Below, one piece after another: positions 1-6,062 of a stretch of DNA of 15,946 bases. A program made the translations under genes and the position numbers. Source of the DNA: JAXGVG01 sp040773965 (GTDB taxonomy: Bacteria; Pseudomonadota; Alphaproteobacteria; UBA9219). The notes under the pieces are model-generated. The model saw only the letters and a program-made list of their open reading frames with translations, was not told the origin of the DNA and did no database searches. Each line of letters begins with the position of its first letter. Within the stretch, counting starts at the first letter, position 1. Location of the stretch: positions 1 to 15,946 of the forward strand of contig JAXGVG010000029.1 of NCBI GenBank assembly GCA_040773965.1, written 5' to 3'.

Positions 1-2
1 AC

Positions 3-626
3 GTTCAACCCATCTATACGCCGCCGCATTATAACGACACGCTCGGCCTCAAAGAACTCCGGATCATGTCGGGACAGCCGGATTCGACGTACGCCGGCCT
101 GCACAATCTGCCCGTCGGGTTGACGGCATCCAGCCTGCGGATCGACTCCTCCTTCGAGGTCACGATACGCACCACGTCGCAGGATCCGATGGCGTGCGCC
201 CAAATATCGCGGTTCGACCTCGAATTCGGCTTCGACGACACGACCGTATACCTGGCGCGCGAATTGCCGTTTCATTCCTGCGGCTACGAAACGGTACTGG
301 AGCATGAATCCCGCCACGTCGCTGCCGACCAGTACCTTCTGGCCAGTTATCTTCCGCAATTGCCCGCGCTTCTGGCGGATACCATCCGCCGGGCCGGGGT
401 CATCCGCGCCGCGTCGCCCGAAGCGGCGGAAGAGCATTTGAACAACTTCATGCGGAATTATTTGAGCGACATGAGCGCCTCCATCGCCTCCGTGCGCGAC
501 AAACTTCAACGTCAGATCGACTCGGTGGAGGAATACAAACGCATCAGCCGGAGCTGCAACGGCGAAATCGCGCGCGTGCTCGGCTATGAGCCACTGCCGC
601 CGGACCCGGTGACGGTTATCGAGTAG
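3..626 (+). CDS. HExxH-containing hypothetical protein (5' end outside window)
   Basis: The frame is open to the left edge, so the gene starts before the window and the ATG at 66 is unlikely to be the true start; residues before it read VQPIYTPPHYND. The C-terminal part reads as an extracytoplasmic domain: a beta-rich stretch with a Cys (codon at 195) followed by FDLEFGFDDTTVYLARELP, a second Cys, and then VLEHESRH. The last of these contains an HExxH zinc-peptidase-type motif (nt 303-317). An amphipathic helical tail follows. Proteins with this arrangement (paired Cys, then HExxH) are familiar alphaproteobacterial hypotheticals. Protease activity is only inferred from HExxH, and no third metal ligand can be assigned by eye. 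The stop TAG lies at 624-626. The gene converges on the PEBP gene. Confidence 0.75.
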   Translation, partial: VQPIYTPPHYNDTLGLKELRIMSGQPDSTYAGLHNLPVGLTASSLRIDSSFEVTIRTTSQDPMACAQISRFDLEFGFDDTTVYLARELPFHSCGYETVLEHESRHVAADQYLLASYLPQLPALLADTIRRAGVIRAASPEAAEEHLNNFMRNYLSDMSASIASVRDKLQRQIDSVEEYKRISRSCNGEIARVLGYEPLPPDPVTVIE

Positions 627-636
627 AGCGAGGCTC

Positions 637-745
637 GGGGCTCAGAAGGCAGAAAACAGGCATCGGGGATCGGAACGGAAAAATCCCCCTTCCTTGCGGG
701 TGAGAAAATTCTTTTTCTGATACCTGATCCCTGCCCTCTGCCCCC
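637..745. repeat. degenerate inverted repeat between convergent genes
   Basis: The left arm (about 637-666, purine-rich) matches the reverse complement of the right arm (about 717-745) over roughly 30 bases with a few mismatches and one gap. A smaller perfect stem, GGGGAT (665-670) with ATCCCC (683-688), sits inside. It lies between the convergent ends of the HExxH gene and the PEBP gene, so it could form a bidirectional transcription barrier. It could equally be one copy of a dispersed intergenic repeat. Confidence 0.45.
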
Positions 746-756
746 GAATGCCGTTC

Positions 757-1323
757 CTATTTCCCGCGCTTGTAATGGCCGACAAGCGTCGCCTGCGCGA
801 GAATGTGCTCCTTCATCGCCGTCTCAAGTTCGTGTTTGGAAGGCGCTCCTTTCAGATCGAGCATCGTATCGAGCGCGTACAACTTGTGAAAATAACGATG
901 CACGCCGATGGGAGGGCACGGCCCCGTATAGCCCGTGCGGCCGCTATCGTTCACGCCTTCGCGCGCGCCTGCGGGCAATTGCTTGACGCCCTGAGGCAAC
1001 CCGGCGGTATCCGGCGGGATATTGAAAAGAACCCAGTGCACATAGGTCATTTTGGGCGCGTCGGGGTCTGGCGCGTCCGGATCGTCGACGATCAGCGCAA
1101 GACTCTCCGTTCCCAGCGGCACGCCCGACCAGGCAAGCGCGGGCGAAGCGTTCGCGCCGTCGCACGTGCAAACGCTCGGCATATCGCCATTGTCCGTGAA
1201 CGCGGGGGATTCAAGCTTGAGGGTCATGGACGCACCTCCTTTGGAAAGCCCGGCGGCGTGAACCGGCGCGGCGCCGGAAAGCGCCGTCAAACAAAGAGCC
1301 AACAGCGGGAAGAAAAGCCTCAT
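757..1323 (-). CDS. YbhB/YbcL family (PEBP, Raf-kinase-inhibitor-like) exported protein
   Basis: This 188-aa protein has a clear signal peptide (MRLFFPLLALCLTALSGAAPVHA) and should be periplasmic or secreted. The body carries the bacterial PEBP landmarks in order: SPAFTDNGDMP near the start of the fold, LALIVDDPDAPD, YVHWVLFNIP (the His of the ligand pocket), then GYTGPCPPIGVHRYFHKLYALD. Length matches the family plus a leader. The physiological ligand of the E. coli homologues is not established, so no substrate is proposed. The start at 1323 is supported by GAGG about 7 nt upstream and by the signal peptide beginning there. It appears to be a single-gene unit, convergent with the preceding gene and divergent from the 1606 fragment. 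Confidence 0.93.
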   Translation of the reverse strand: MRLFFPLLALCLTALSGAAPVHAAGLSKGGASMTLKLESPAFTDNGDMPSVCTCDGANASPALAWSGVPLGTESLALIVDDPDAPDPDAPKMTYVHWVLFNIPPDTAGLPQGVKQLPAGAREGVNDSGRTGYTGPCPPIGVHRYFHKLYALDTMLDLKGAPSKHELETAMKEHILAQATLVGHYKRGK

Positions 1324-1384
1324 CGCGCCGCCTCATGCCGGGAATGCCTTATGATGCTAAAAGACTCGCCCGGGGGTCAACGCG

Positions 1385-1539
1385 AAAAGGCCCTTTTTTC
1401 GTCCCTTATGGCAAGAAACCGTTAACCATAAGGGAAAACCGGTCCCGTTTGCCGTGCGAACAGAGCCCCAAAAGGGCTTTTGGGGGTCCGAACAAGCCCC
1501 GGATGCGGCCCCATCGGGCCCCGTTTTCATCATGAAAAC
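1385..1539. promoter_or_regulatory. dyad-rich non-coding stretch with a CtrA-like half site
   Basis: The 1324-1605 gap holds no convincing gene. Four short perfect dyads crowd into 155 bp: AAAAGG/CCTTTT (1385-1397), TCCCTTATGG/CCATAAGGGA (1402-1411 and 1426-1435), CCCCAAAA/TTTTGGGG (1466-1473 and 1478-1485), and GTTTTCAT/ATGAAAAC (1523-1530 and 1532-1539). TTAACCAT at 1423-1430 equals the classic CtrA half site of alphaproteobacteria and overlaps the right arm of the second dyad. The stretch lies between two divergent genes (PEBP and the 1606 fragment) and so may hold their promoters, operators or mRNA leader hairpins. No function is proven. Confidence 0.4.
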
Positions 1540-1605
1540 AATTTATTAGGCATATCTGTGGTATCCTTCCTTATTTCCGGAGGCCCGAATATATAAGCAA
1601 TTGCC

Positions 1606-1860
1606 ATGTCATCGCCCTCAAATCGTTACGTCGAATCCGCCCCGTCGTCCCGGCTCCAAAACCTTTTCTATCTCACCGGCATCGCCCTTTGCCTCACCGT
1701 CGCCGGCCTCAAGCTTTATTGTTTTCCTTCGGCAACTCCGGTTTCCGCTTTCCGTGCGGCGGCCAAAGGACTGTCGCACGACGTGTCGCAAACCGCAGAG
1801 TCTCCGGAGAAACGCGCACCGGCGCCAGAGACCGAGGCCAAGCCGGCAACGCCGGTGAAA
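1606..1860 (+). pseudogene. 5' remnant of a small single-pass membrane protein gene
   Basis: About 85 codons remain. The N-terminus is hydrophilic, followed by one membrane segment (LFYLTGIALCLTVAGLKLY) and an Ala/Pro/Glu/Lys-rich linker (ESPEKRAPAPETEAKPATP). From about 1861 the reading frame (stop at 1896) runs antisense through a piece of an antiporter gene, so the native C-terminus is lost. A TM plus Pro/Ala-rich linker resembles the beginning of MotE/MgtE_N-type flagellar chaperones, but the diagnostic C-terminal domain is missing and this is only a guess. The start ATG at 1606 has no good Shine-Dalgarno sequence nearby; a GGAGG lies about 25 nt upstream. Confidence 0.5.
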
Positions 1861-2019
1861 TCCAAGCGCTGTTCCCATGCCAGCCAGAATGAATGAGAAT
1901 TCACCAATTTGGGCCAGGCTTGCTGCCACAGTTAGCGCGGTATTAAGAGGGTAGCGCAAGGCGAGGACCAGCGCCATTGCAGCAAAAGATTTACCAACGA
2001 CGATCACGGCAACGACATT
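1861..2019 (-). pseudogene. fragment of KefB/YbaL-type monovalent cation:proton antiporter gene
   Basis: On the minus strand, nt 2019 down to about 1861 encode NVVAVIVVGKSFAAM, then LALRYPLNTALTVAASLAQ and IGEFSFILAGMG. This is the highly conserved transmembrane block of YbaL/KefB-type CPA2 antiporters, which have GKS...LALRYPLNTALTV.ASLAQIGEFSFILA. Only about 53 codons are present. The left end meets the 1606 gene remnant and the right end meets the transposase, with the junction near 2015-2022. The fragment has no start and no native stop and cannot be functional. It indicates a deletion or rearrangement that fused three loci. Confidence 0.8.
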
Positions 2020-2960
2020 CCTATTGGGGCGCGCGGAAGATCCGCGAGAAGCTTTTGCGCAAGTGGGACGGCGCGATCAAGGTCCCGGCCATCTCGACCA
2101 TCCATTGCACGCTGGATCGCCATGGACTGGTTACGCCCCTGAAGCACAGGCGATCTTGCCTGAAAGCCAACGGCACGCTGCTGTCGTCCGGTGCGAACCC
2201 TAACGATCTGTGGTGCACGGATTACAAAGGCGAGTTCAAGATGGGCAATAGCCAGTATTGCTATCCGCTCACCGTCACGGATCACGCCTCGCGGTACTTG
2301 TTGCTGTGCGAGGCTCTCGACAGCACTAAGGAAGCCCTTGCTTTTACGGCGTTTGAGCGCTTGTTCAGGGAACGCGGCCTGCCCGACGCCGTCCGCTCGG
2401 ATAATGGCGTTCCCTTCGCTTCACCCAACGGTTTGTTCAACCTGTCCAAACTCTCCGTCTGGTGGCTTCGGCTTGGCATCTCCATCGAGCGCATCAAGCC
2501 CGGATGCCCTCAGCAGAACGGAAGGCACGAACGCATGCACAGAACGCTCAAGCAAGAAACGGCACGGCCCGCCAGGCAGAACGCCTTGCAGCAACAAGCC
2601 ACGTTCGACGATTTTGTCGAAACCTTCAACAACGACCGCCCGCACGAAGCTCTGGATATGAAGACCCCGGCCGAGGTCTATGCCCCCTCGCAGCGCCCCT
2701 ACACCGGACTGCCGGAAGTGTCGTACCCTTTCCACGACAAGGTCCTTCACGTCACCAGCTGCGGTCGCGTCTGCATGTACAAAAAAAAGATCAACCTCAG
2801 CCAATCCCTCGCCGGTCAGGCCGTCGGATTAAAGGAGGTTGACGACAACGTCTGGCTCGTATCCTTTATGGACTACGACCTCGGTTACATCGATCTGGAG
2901 GAAAAGACCCTGCAACCTTTACTCAACCCCTTCGGCCCTAAAGTGTTACCTATGTCTTAG
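1977..2960 (+). pseudogene. IS481-family transposase, N-terminally truncated
   Basis: Homology starts at about nt 2016 (HSYWGARKIREKL); the first 13 codons of the open frame are antisense of the antiporter fragment. The DDE integrase core looks complete: LWCTDYKGEF (first Asp), VRSDNGVPFASP (second Asp), and GCPQQNGRHERMHRTLKQE (catalytic Glu), followed by NNDRPHEALDMKTPAEVY and the family C-terminus LGYIDLEEKTLQPLLNPFGP. The N-terminal helix-turn-helix domains that bind the IS ends are missing. A natural start codon and ribosome site are also absent, so this is a transposase remnant although the frame is open to its proper stop. Confidence 0.88.
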
Positions 2961-2995
2961 GTACATTCTGTTACCTATGTCTCCGGAATGTACCA
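2016..2995 (+). mobile_element. left-truncated IS481-like insertion sequence
   Basis: The element keeps its transposase 3' part and right end but has lost the left terminal repeat and roughly the first 85-90 transposase codons. The right end, after the stop, contains a 14-bp direct repeat TGTTACCTATGTCT (2944-2957 and 2969-2982) and an inverted repeat GGTACATTC/GAATGTACC (2960-2968 and 2986-2994). These look like transposase-binding terminal sequence. The exact right boundary (about 2985-2995) cannot be fixed without an intact copy. With no left end it should be immobile. Confidence 0.75.
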
Positions 2996-3122
2996 AAAAG
3001 AAATGGTGGACCAAAGCGGCGCGAGTTCGAACCAAGACGTCTTCGACGAACTCATTAAATGGGGCGCGGTTATCGAGAATATGCGTGGTATTTCAAGTGG
3101 CTCGTCGCGGCGTAGTCCGTAG
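2988..3122 (+). other. small open frame, possible gene remnant next to the IS end
   Basis: A 44-codon frame starts at an ATG inside the IS terminal repeat and reads MYQKEMVDQSGASSNQDVFD, then ELIKWGAVIENMRG and a Ser/Arg-rich end. Composition is protein-like, but no family is recognised and no ribosome site is visible. It may be the 3' remnant of a gene interrupted by the IS, or chance. The stretch 3123-3166 that follows shows nothing. A nested dyad is centred at about 3038 (GAGTTCG/CGAACTC arms at 3023-3029 and 3047-3053 around AAGACGTCTT). Confidence 0.2.
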
Positions 3123-3166
3123 GACGAAGCCGGATTGTGAGCACCGCATCCTGTGGATATTAACTT

Positions 3167-3188
3167 TTGGCTCATTTTGCTGAGCCAA
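3167..3188 (-). terminator. hairpin after the immunity gene
   Basis: TTGGCTCA (3167-3174) and TGAGCCAA (3181-3188) form a perfect 8-bp stem with a 6-nt loop, directly adjoining the stop codon of the minus-strand 91-aa gene. No clean T tract follows on that strand, so this may be a weak terminator or a 3'-end mRNA stabiliser for the toxin-immunity transcript. Confidence 0.4.
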
Positions 3189-3464
3189 TCATTCATCCGG
3201 TATCTCCTTCGAAAGCGTAAAGCTTCCGTCTTCGTCCTGAACAGCGTAGGCACGAAGAACCTGTTTTGTGGTTTTTCCTAAAGTAATATGGTCGCATCGC
3301 ACAACAGAGCCGGGCAAGAACTCCCATGTCTCATCTTCAGGGTCATAGTCTGGAGTCGGAAGTATCTTGTACAAATCATTGCCCAAAGGGATGGCTTGCG
3401 TAGGACGTATTGTGGGTGTTCCCTCGTCTTTCAAAGGAACATAGATCTCAACAGATTTTTGCAT
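3189..3464 (-). CDS. candidate immunity protein for the E5-like toxin
   Basis: This 91-aa acidic protein has no signal peptide or membrane segment, so it is cytosolic. It begins MQKSVEIYVPLKDEGTPTIR and contains LGNDLYKILPTPDYDPEDE, then WEFLPGSVVRC. Small proteins with the pattern DEGTPT.RP...LG...YKILPTPDYDPEDE.WEFLPG are known as widespread hypotheticals, and I do not recall an assigned name. Its start has an AAAGGAG site 6-7 nt upstream. It follows the toxin stop by 18 bp on the same strand, the arrangement expected of a toxin-immunity pair. High acidity fits binding to a basic RNase domain. The immunity role is inferred from position, size and charge, not from a known fold. Confidence 0.7.
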   Translation of the reverse strand: MQKSVEIYVPLKDEGTPTIRPTQAIPLGNDLYKILPTPDYDPEDETWEFLPGSVVRCDHITLGKTTKQVLRAYAVQDEDGSFTLSKEIPDE

Positions 3465-3482
3465 TATTCACTCCTTTTGGTC

Positions 3483-4664
3483 TCATTTTAGCGGTTTGTT
3501 GGGAGCAAAGCCTTCTCCTCCAACCTGCAGAATTTCCCTCGTCACTTCGTCGCGGACAACAAACTTGCCTGTTTCTGGATTTGTGTATTGTCGCGCTTCG
3601 TTGCCGGGGTTAACCCGATTTTGAACCGGATAATTATCGCCGTTTTTTATCGTCTCCGAAATTTCCTCGAGTGTCCAGTTTCGTTTTTCAAGCTGGTTCG
3701 CCCATTTGCGCGGGGATTTGAAGCGGCCCAGGGTCCAGCTTAGGTCGCGTTTCGGCGCGGCAAGCAAGGCCCTAAACGCCGAAATAAATCGGGGCAGCCG
3801 CAAAAACGGCAACAATAAAAGTTCCGGATAGACGGATTCCAAAGGCGGATCATACGGCAGATATTCGGAAGAAACCTGCCACTCCGCCCAGCAGCGGCAG
3901 CCGTAATCCTCGCCCGGATTGCCCGTGTCCGGCGGATCGTCCGCATCGAAAGTTTCTCCGTCATTCGCCGCATGGCTGGGGCGCACTTTCTCATCGCCTT
4001 GCGTGCGCCATGTATATCGGCTTTCTTCTTCATACGGGATTTTCTGCGCATCGCTTGGAATTTGAGGCGTTTTGCCTTTGCGTAAATAATCCGAGAAGGC
4101 AGCCTTGGCGTGATTGACATATCGCTTTCCATAAGGCGTTTGATAGCCCGAAAAAAGTTTGAGAATCCGGAACAGATCGCTACCGGAAACATCCCGCGAT
4201 TTCGGTTGGTTCAGCAAAAAGGAAAGTCCATCAAGCCCGAACATATGGCAACCGGCGAGCAGACTGGATTCCGTAATCAGGACGCCTTGAATCGTATCGC
4301 CGACAAGATCGTCCATCCCGATTTTATGAATTCTTCCCCAATGGAAGTTCATCTCCTCGCGCGCGATGTATTCTTGAGCTTTTGCGTCTTTGAGAAAATC
4401 TTCGACAGAGGTCAGATGCCGCCAACCTTCCCAAAAGCCGCGCCACGCATTCGTTTCTTTGGTTTGGTCGCGGGGCGGGGCGTAGTAGCCAAGATCGGCA
4501 AGAATTCTTTCGTCAACTTGATATTTACCGATGCGCCCGGTTCGGTTTTGCGGGTTCTCGATTTTTCTATATTGGTTTTCCGGACGCACCAGCTCAGGGC
4601 GCGCCAAATCGCCGCTTTCCAATTGGCCGAGCCAATAGAAAAACGCGTCATATTGGGAGATCAT
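3483..4664 (-). CDS. polymorphic toxin: lysozyme-like + MuF-like + colicin E5-like tRNase
   Basis: The protein has 393 aa from the ATG at 4664, which has AAGGAG 7 nt upstream; an in-frame start 22 codons earlier lacks such a site and overlaps the tRNA terminator. Residues 5-150 resemble phage muramidase-like domains (LESGD, GRIGKYQVDERILADLGY, SVEDFLKDAKAQE, ITESSLLAGCHMFGLDGL). Residues 217-261 carry the MuF/SPP1-gp7 C-terminal pattern (YTWRTQGDEKVRPSHAANDG...GEDYGCRCWAEW). A hydrophobic stretch lies at 280-304. Residues 319-387 match the colicin E5-type RNase fold (KWANQLEKRNWTLEEISETI, NEARQYTNPETGKFVVRDE, REILQVGGEGF). Colicin E5 cuts the anticodons of tRNAs for Tyr, His, Asn and Asp. No signal peptide is present. 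The toxin function is inferred; the domain boundaries are approximate. Confidence 0.8.
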   Translation of the reverse strand: MISQYDAFFYWLGQLESGDLARPELVRPENQYRKIENPQNRTGRIGKYQVDERILADLGYYAPPRDQTKETNAWRGFWEGWRHLTSVEDFLKDAKAQEYIAREEMNFHWGRIHKIGMDDLVGDTIQGVLITESSLLAGCHMFGLDGLSFLLNQPKSRDVSGSDLFRILKLFSGYQTPYGKRYVNHAKAAFSDYLRKGKTPQIPSDAQKIPYEEESRYTWRTQGDEKVRPSHAANDGETFDADDPPDTGNPGEDYGCRCWAEWQVSSEYLPYDPPLESVYPELLLLPFLRLPRFISAFRALLAAPKRDLSWTLGRFKSPRKWANQLEKRNWTLEEISETIKNGDNYPVQNRVNPGNEARQYTNPETGKFVVRDEVTREILQVGGEGFAPNKPLK

Positions 4665-4707
4665 CGAATGACTCCTTCTCAAAATTTCAGTTTGTTGGAT
4701 TTTCGGC

Positions 4708-4740
4708 GCAAACAACAAAAAACCCGCCAAAGGCGGGTTT
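4708..4740 (-). terminator. Rho-independent terminator of the tRNA-Ala transcript
   Basis: AAACCCGCC (4720-4728) and GGCGGGTTT (4732-4740) form a 9-bp GC-rich stem with a 3-nt loop. On the minus strand it is followed by a T-rich run (4719 down to about 4707), the canonical intrinsic terminator layout. It lies about 90 bp beyond the 3' end of tRNA-Ala and 56 bp before the toxin start. It therefore insulates the toxin cassette from the tRNA promoter. Confidence 0.85.
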
Positions 4741-4826
4741 CGGGCGCACAGGCGCGTGCATCGTCAATACCACAAGGGCCCGGCCAGATCAAGGAAAAAT
4801 CCCATTTTCTTAAAAGAATTAGTTAA

Positions 4827-4902
4827 TGGTGGAGCCAAGGGGGATCGAACCCCTGACCTCGACAATGCCATTGTCGCGCTCTCCCAGCTGAGCTATGGCC
4901 CC
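4827..4902 (-). tRNA. tRNA-Ala (anticodon GGC)
   Basis: This is a complete 76-nt cloverleaf. The acceptor GGGGCCA pairs with TGGCTCC (one G-U). The D arm is GCTC...GAGC. The anticodon stem CGACA/TGTCG encloses the loop ATGGCAT with anticodon GGC. The T arm is AGGGG-TTCGATC-CCCCT. Discriminator A and an encoded CCA end the gene. It reads GCC/GCU alanine codons. It stands alone rather than in an rRNA operon. Its 3' end borders the toxin/IS island, a common attachment position for integrating elements, although no duplicated 3' segment was found in the window. Confidence 0.96.
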
Positions 4903-4919
4903 ACGCGCTGGAGCCGCGA

Positions 4920-4948
4920 AAAATGACCGATCCCGGCGGGAAAGACAA
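4920..4948 (-). promoter_or_regulatory. possible promoter of tRNA-Ala
   Basis: On the minus strand TTGTCT (4948-4943) and CATTTT (4925-4920) are separated by 17 nt. This would start transcription around 4913, about 10 nt before the mature tRNA. The -35 is a near match to TTGACA; the -10 is poor. The call rests mainly on spacing and position. Confidence 0.35.
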
Positions 4949-5012
4949 GCCCTTTTCGTGTTTGCGCGCGCCAAACCCCCACAAATCCCCGTCCGTAAGG
5001 CGCGCCAATGCG

Positions 5013-5960
5013 TTAGGAACCCGGCTCTTGCCCCAGATATTCTTTCCAGAAAGCAAGCATCGCAGCCTCAAAACCGGCAACGGTAAAAGCCTCCAGCGTC
5101 TTCGCGCACGCGGCCTGATAGGCCTTTCGCGCGGGGTCTTCGGGCGGCTTTTGGGCCAGGTCCACGGCCTTCTTGAGCTGAGCTATACAGGCCGGAAAAT
5201 CGTCCTCATCGGCCCAAAAACCGTTCTCCGGCGTGGCGTACTCGCGCCCGCCGATGCCGGTAAAGCCCGCCACCACGCACCCCGCCGCCATCGTCTCAAG
5301 GGGTGTCAGGCCCAAACCCTCCAGACGGCTCAGCGATAAAAACACCGCCGCCTCACCCATCATCCGGGCCACTTCGGCTTCCGTTTTGCCGCTCACCGCC
5401 TGCCATTCCCAGTCGCGGCATTCGGGATAGGAAAAGCGGAACATGTCGCGCAAATAAATGGACTCAACCAGCCGCTTGCGCGGCATGAACAGTATTCTTT
5501 TCTGCTTCGCGCGCGGATTGAACACAGCCCCGTCGACACAACAAGGCACAAGATACGCTTTCATATCCGGAAAGCGGACGCGCGCGTGATCGTAAATCGT
5601 GCGGCTGCAACACAGAATATCCTTGATACCGCAGGCCGTAAAACTGTCCGCGCCGCCAAGGCCCATCGCGTTGTAGAAATGGTTTTGCGAGTGGATAATC
5701 TTTCGCTGGGGCCAGCCCTTAAAAAGAGGAAGGATATTCGGTTGATCCTCGGGCAGAACATAAACCTGATCCGGGTTGGGTTGAAATATTCCCTGTCCCA
5801 CGACACGCGCCGACGATTCAAACCACTCCGGCATGCGGGCTTTTTCCTCAAACACCACCGCGTCATAGCCTGCCGCCGAAAGCGTCTCAACCATGCGGAA
5901 GATGCGCCTAATCCCGCCGTTGATCGTGCCGACGGGCGGACAAAAGAAAATGATTTGCAT
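5013..5960 (-). CDS. GT4-like glycosyltransferase
   Basis: This 315-aa soluble GT-B-type protein probably transfers a sugar from an activated donor to a surface glycan acceptor; neither substrate can be read from sequence. The N-terminal domain begins MQIIFFCPPVGTINGGIRRI, with the glycine-rich loop typical of GT4 acceptor domains. The C-terminal domain has FLSLSRLEGLGLTPLETMAAG, containing the E-x7-E motif (Glu214, Glu222) that contacts the donor, followed by the usual GCVVAGFTGIGG. The protein is somewhat short for GT4 (commonly about 350-400 aa), with a reduced middle region. AAGGGG lies 4-5 nt before the ATG. It is a lone gene, divergent from the TPP riboswitch gene, with no other glycan genes nearby. 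Confidence 0.82.
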   Translation of the reverse strand: MQIIFFCPPVGTINGGIRRIFRMVETLSAAGYDAVVFEEKARMPEWFESSARVVGQGIFQPNPDQVYVLPEDQPNILPLFKGWPQRKIIHSQNHFYNAMGLGGADSFTACGIKDILCCSRTIYDHARVRFPDMKAYLVPCCVDGAVFNPRAKQKRILFMPRKRLVESIYLRDMFRFSYPECRDWEWQAVSGKTEAEVARMMGEAAVFLSLSRLEGLGLTPLETMAAGCVVAGFTGIGGREYATPENGFWADEDDFPACIAQLKKAVDLAQKPPEDPARKAYQAACAKTLEAFTVAGFEAAMLAFWKEYLGQEPGS

Positions 5961-6028
5961 AAGGCCCCTTCGTTTCCTCCGCCACCTTAGCGCAGGATTT
6001 TTTCATCCGAAAGCCGAAGAATGCCCGA

Positions 6029-6057
6029 TTGACGATTCGTCATTGCCGTTTTACCTT
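6029..6057 (+). promoter_or_regulatory. candidate promoter for the riboswitch transcript
   Basis: TTGACG (6029-6034) is a strong -35 match. TACCTT (6052-6057) lies 17 nt downstream as a weak -10. Transcription would begin around 6063, just where the TPP aptamer starts, which supports the placement. Confidence 0.45.
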
Positions 6058-6062
6058 CCTCC

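Noticed and set aside
748..1425. 225-codon plus-strand open frame
   Set aside because: It is antisense to the clear PEBP gene, Arg-rich and low in complexity, without a ribosome site.
1606..1896. Intact 96-aa gene
   Set aside because: The last codons are antisense of a conserved antiporter block, so the C-terminus is an artefact of the fusion.
2995..3040. tRNA-like 3' end on the minus strand (TTCGAAC followed by TCCACCA)
   Set aside because: The five bases on either side of the loop do not pair as a T stem and no acceptor or anticodon arm can be drawn.
4665..4730. Longer toxin start at 4730
   Set aside because: No ribosome site; the extension overlaps the terminator stem, while the ATG at 4664 has AAGGAG at ideal spacing.
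4110..4826. 238-codon plus-strand open frame
   Set aside because: It is antisense to the toxin N-terminus and runs through the tRNA terminator; no domain is visible.
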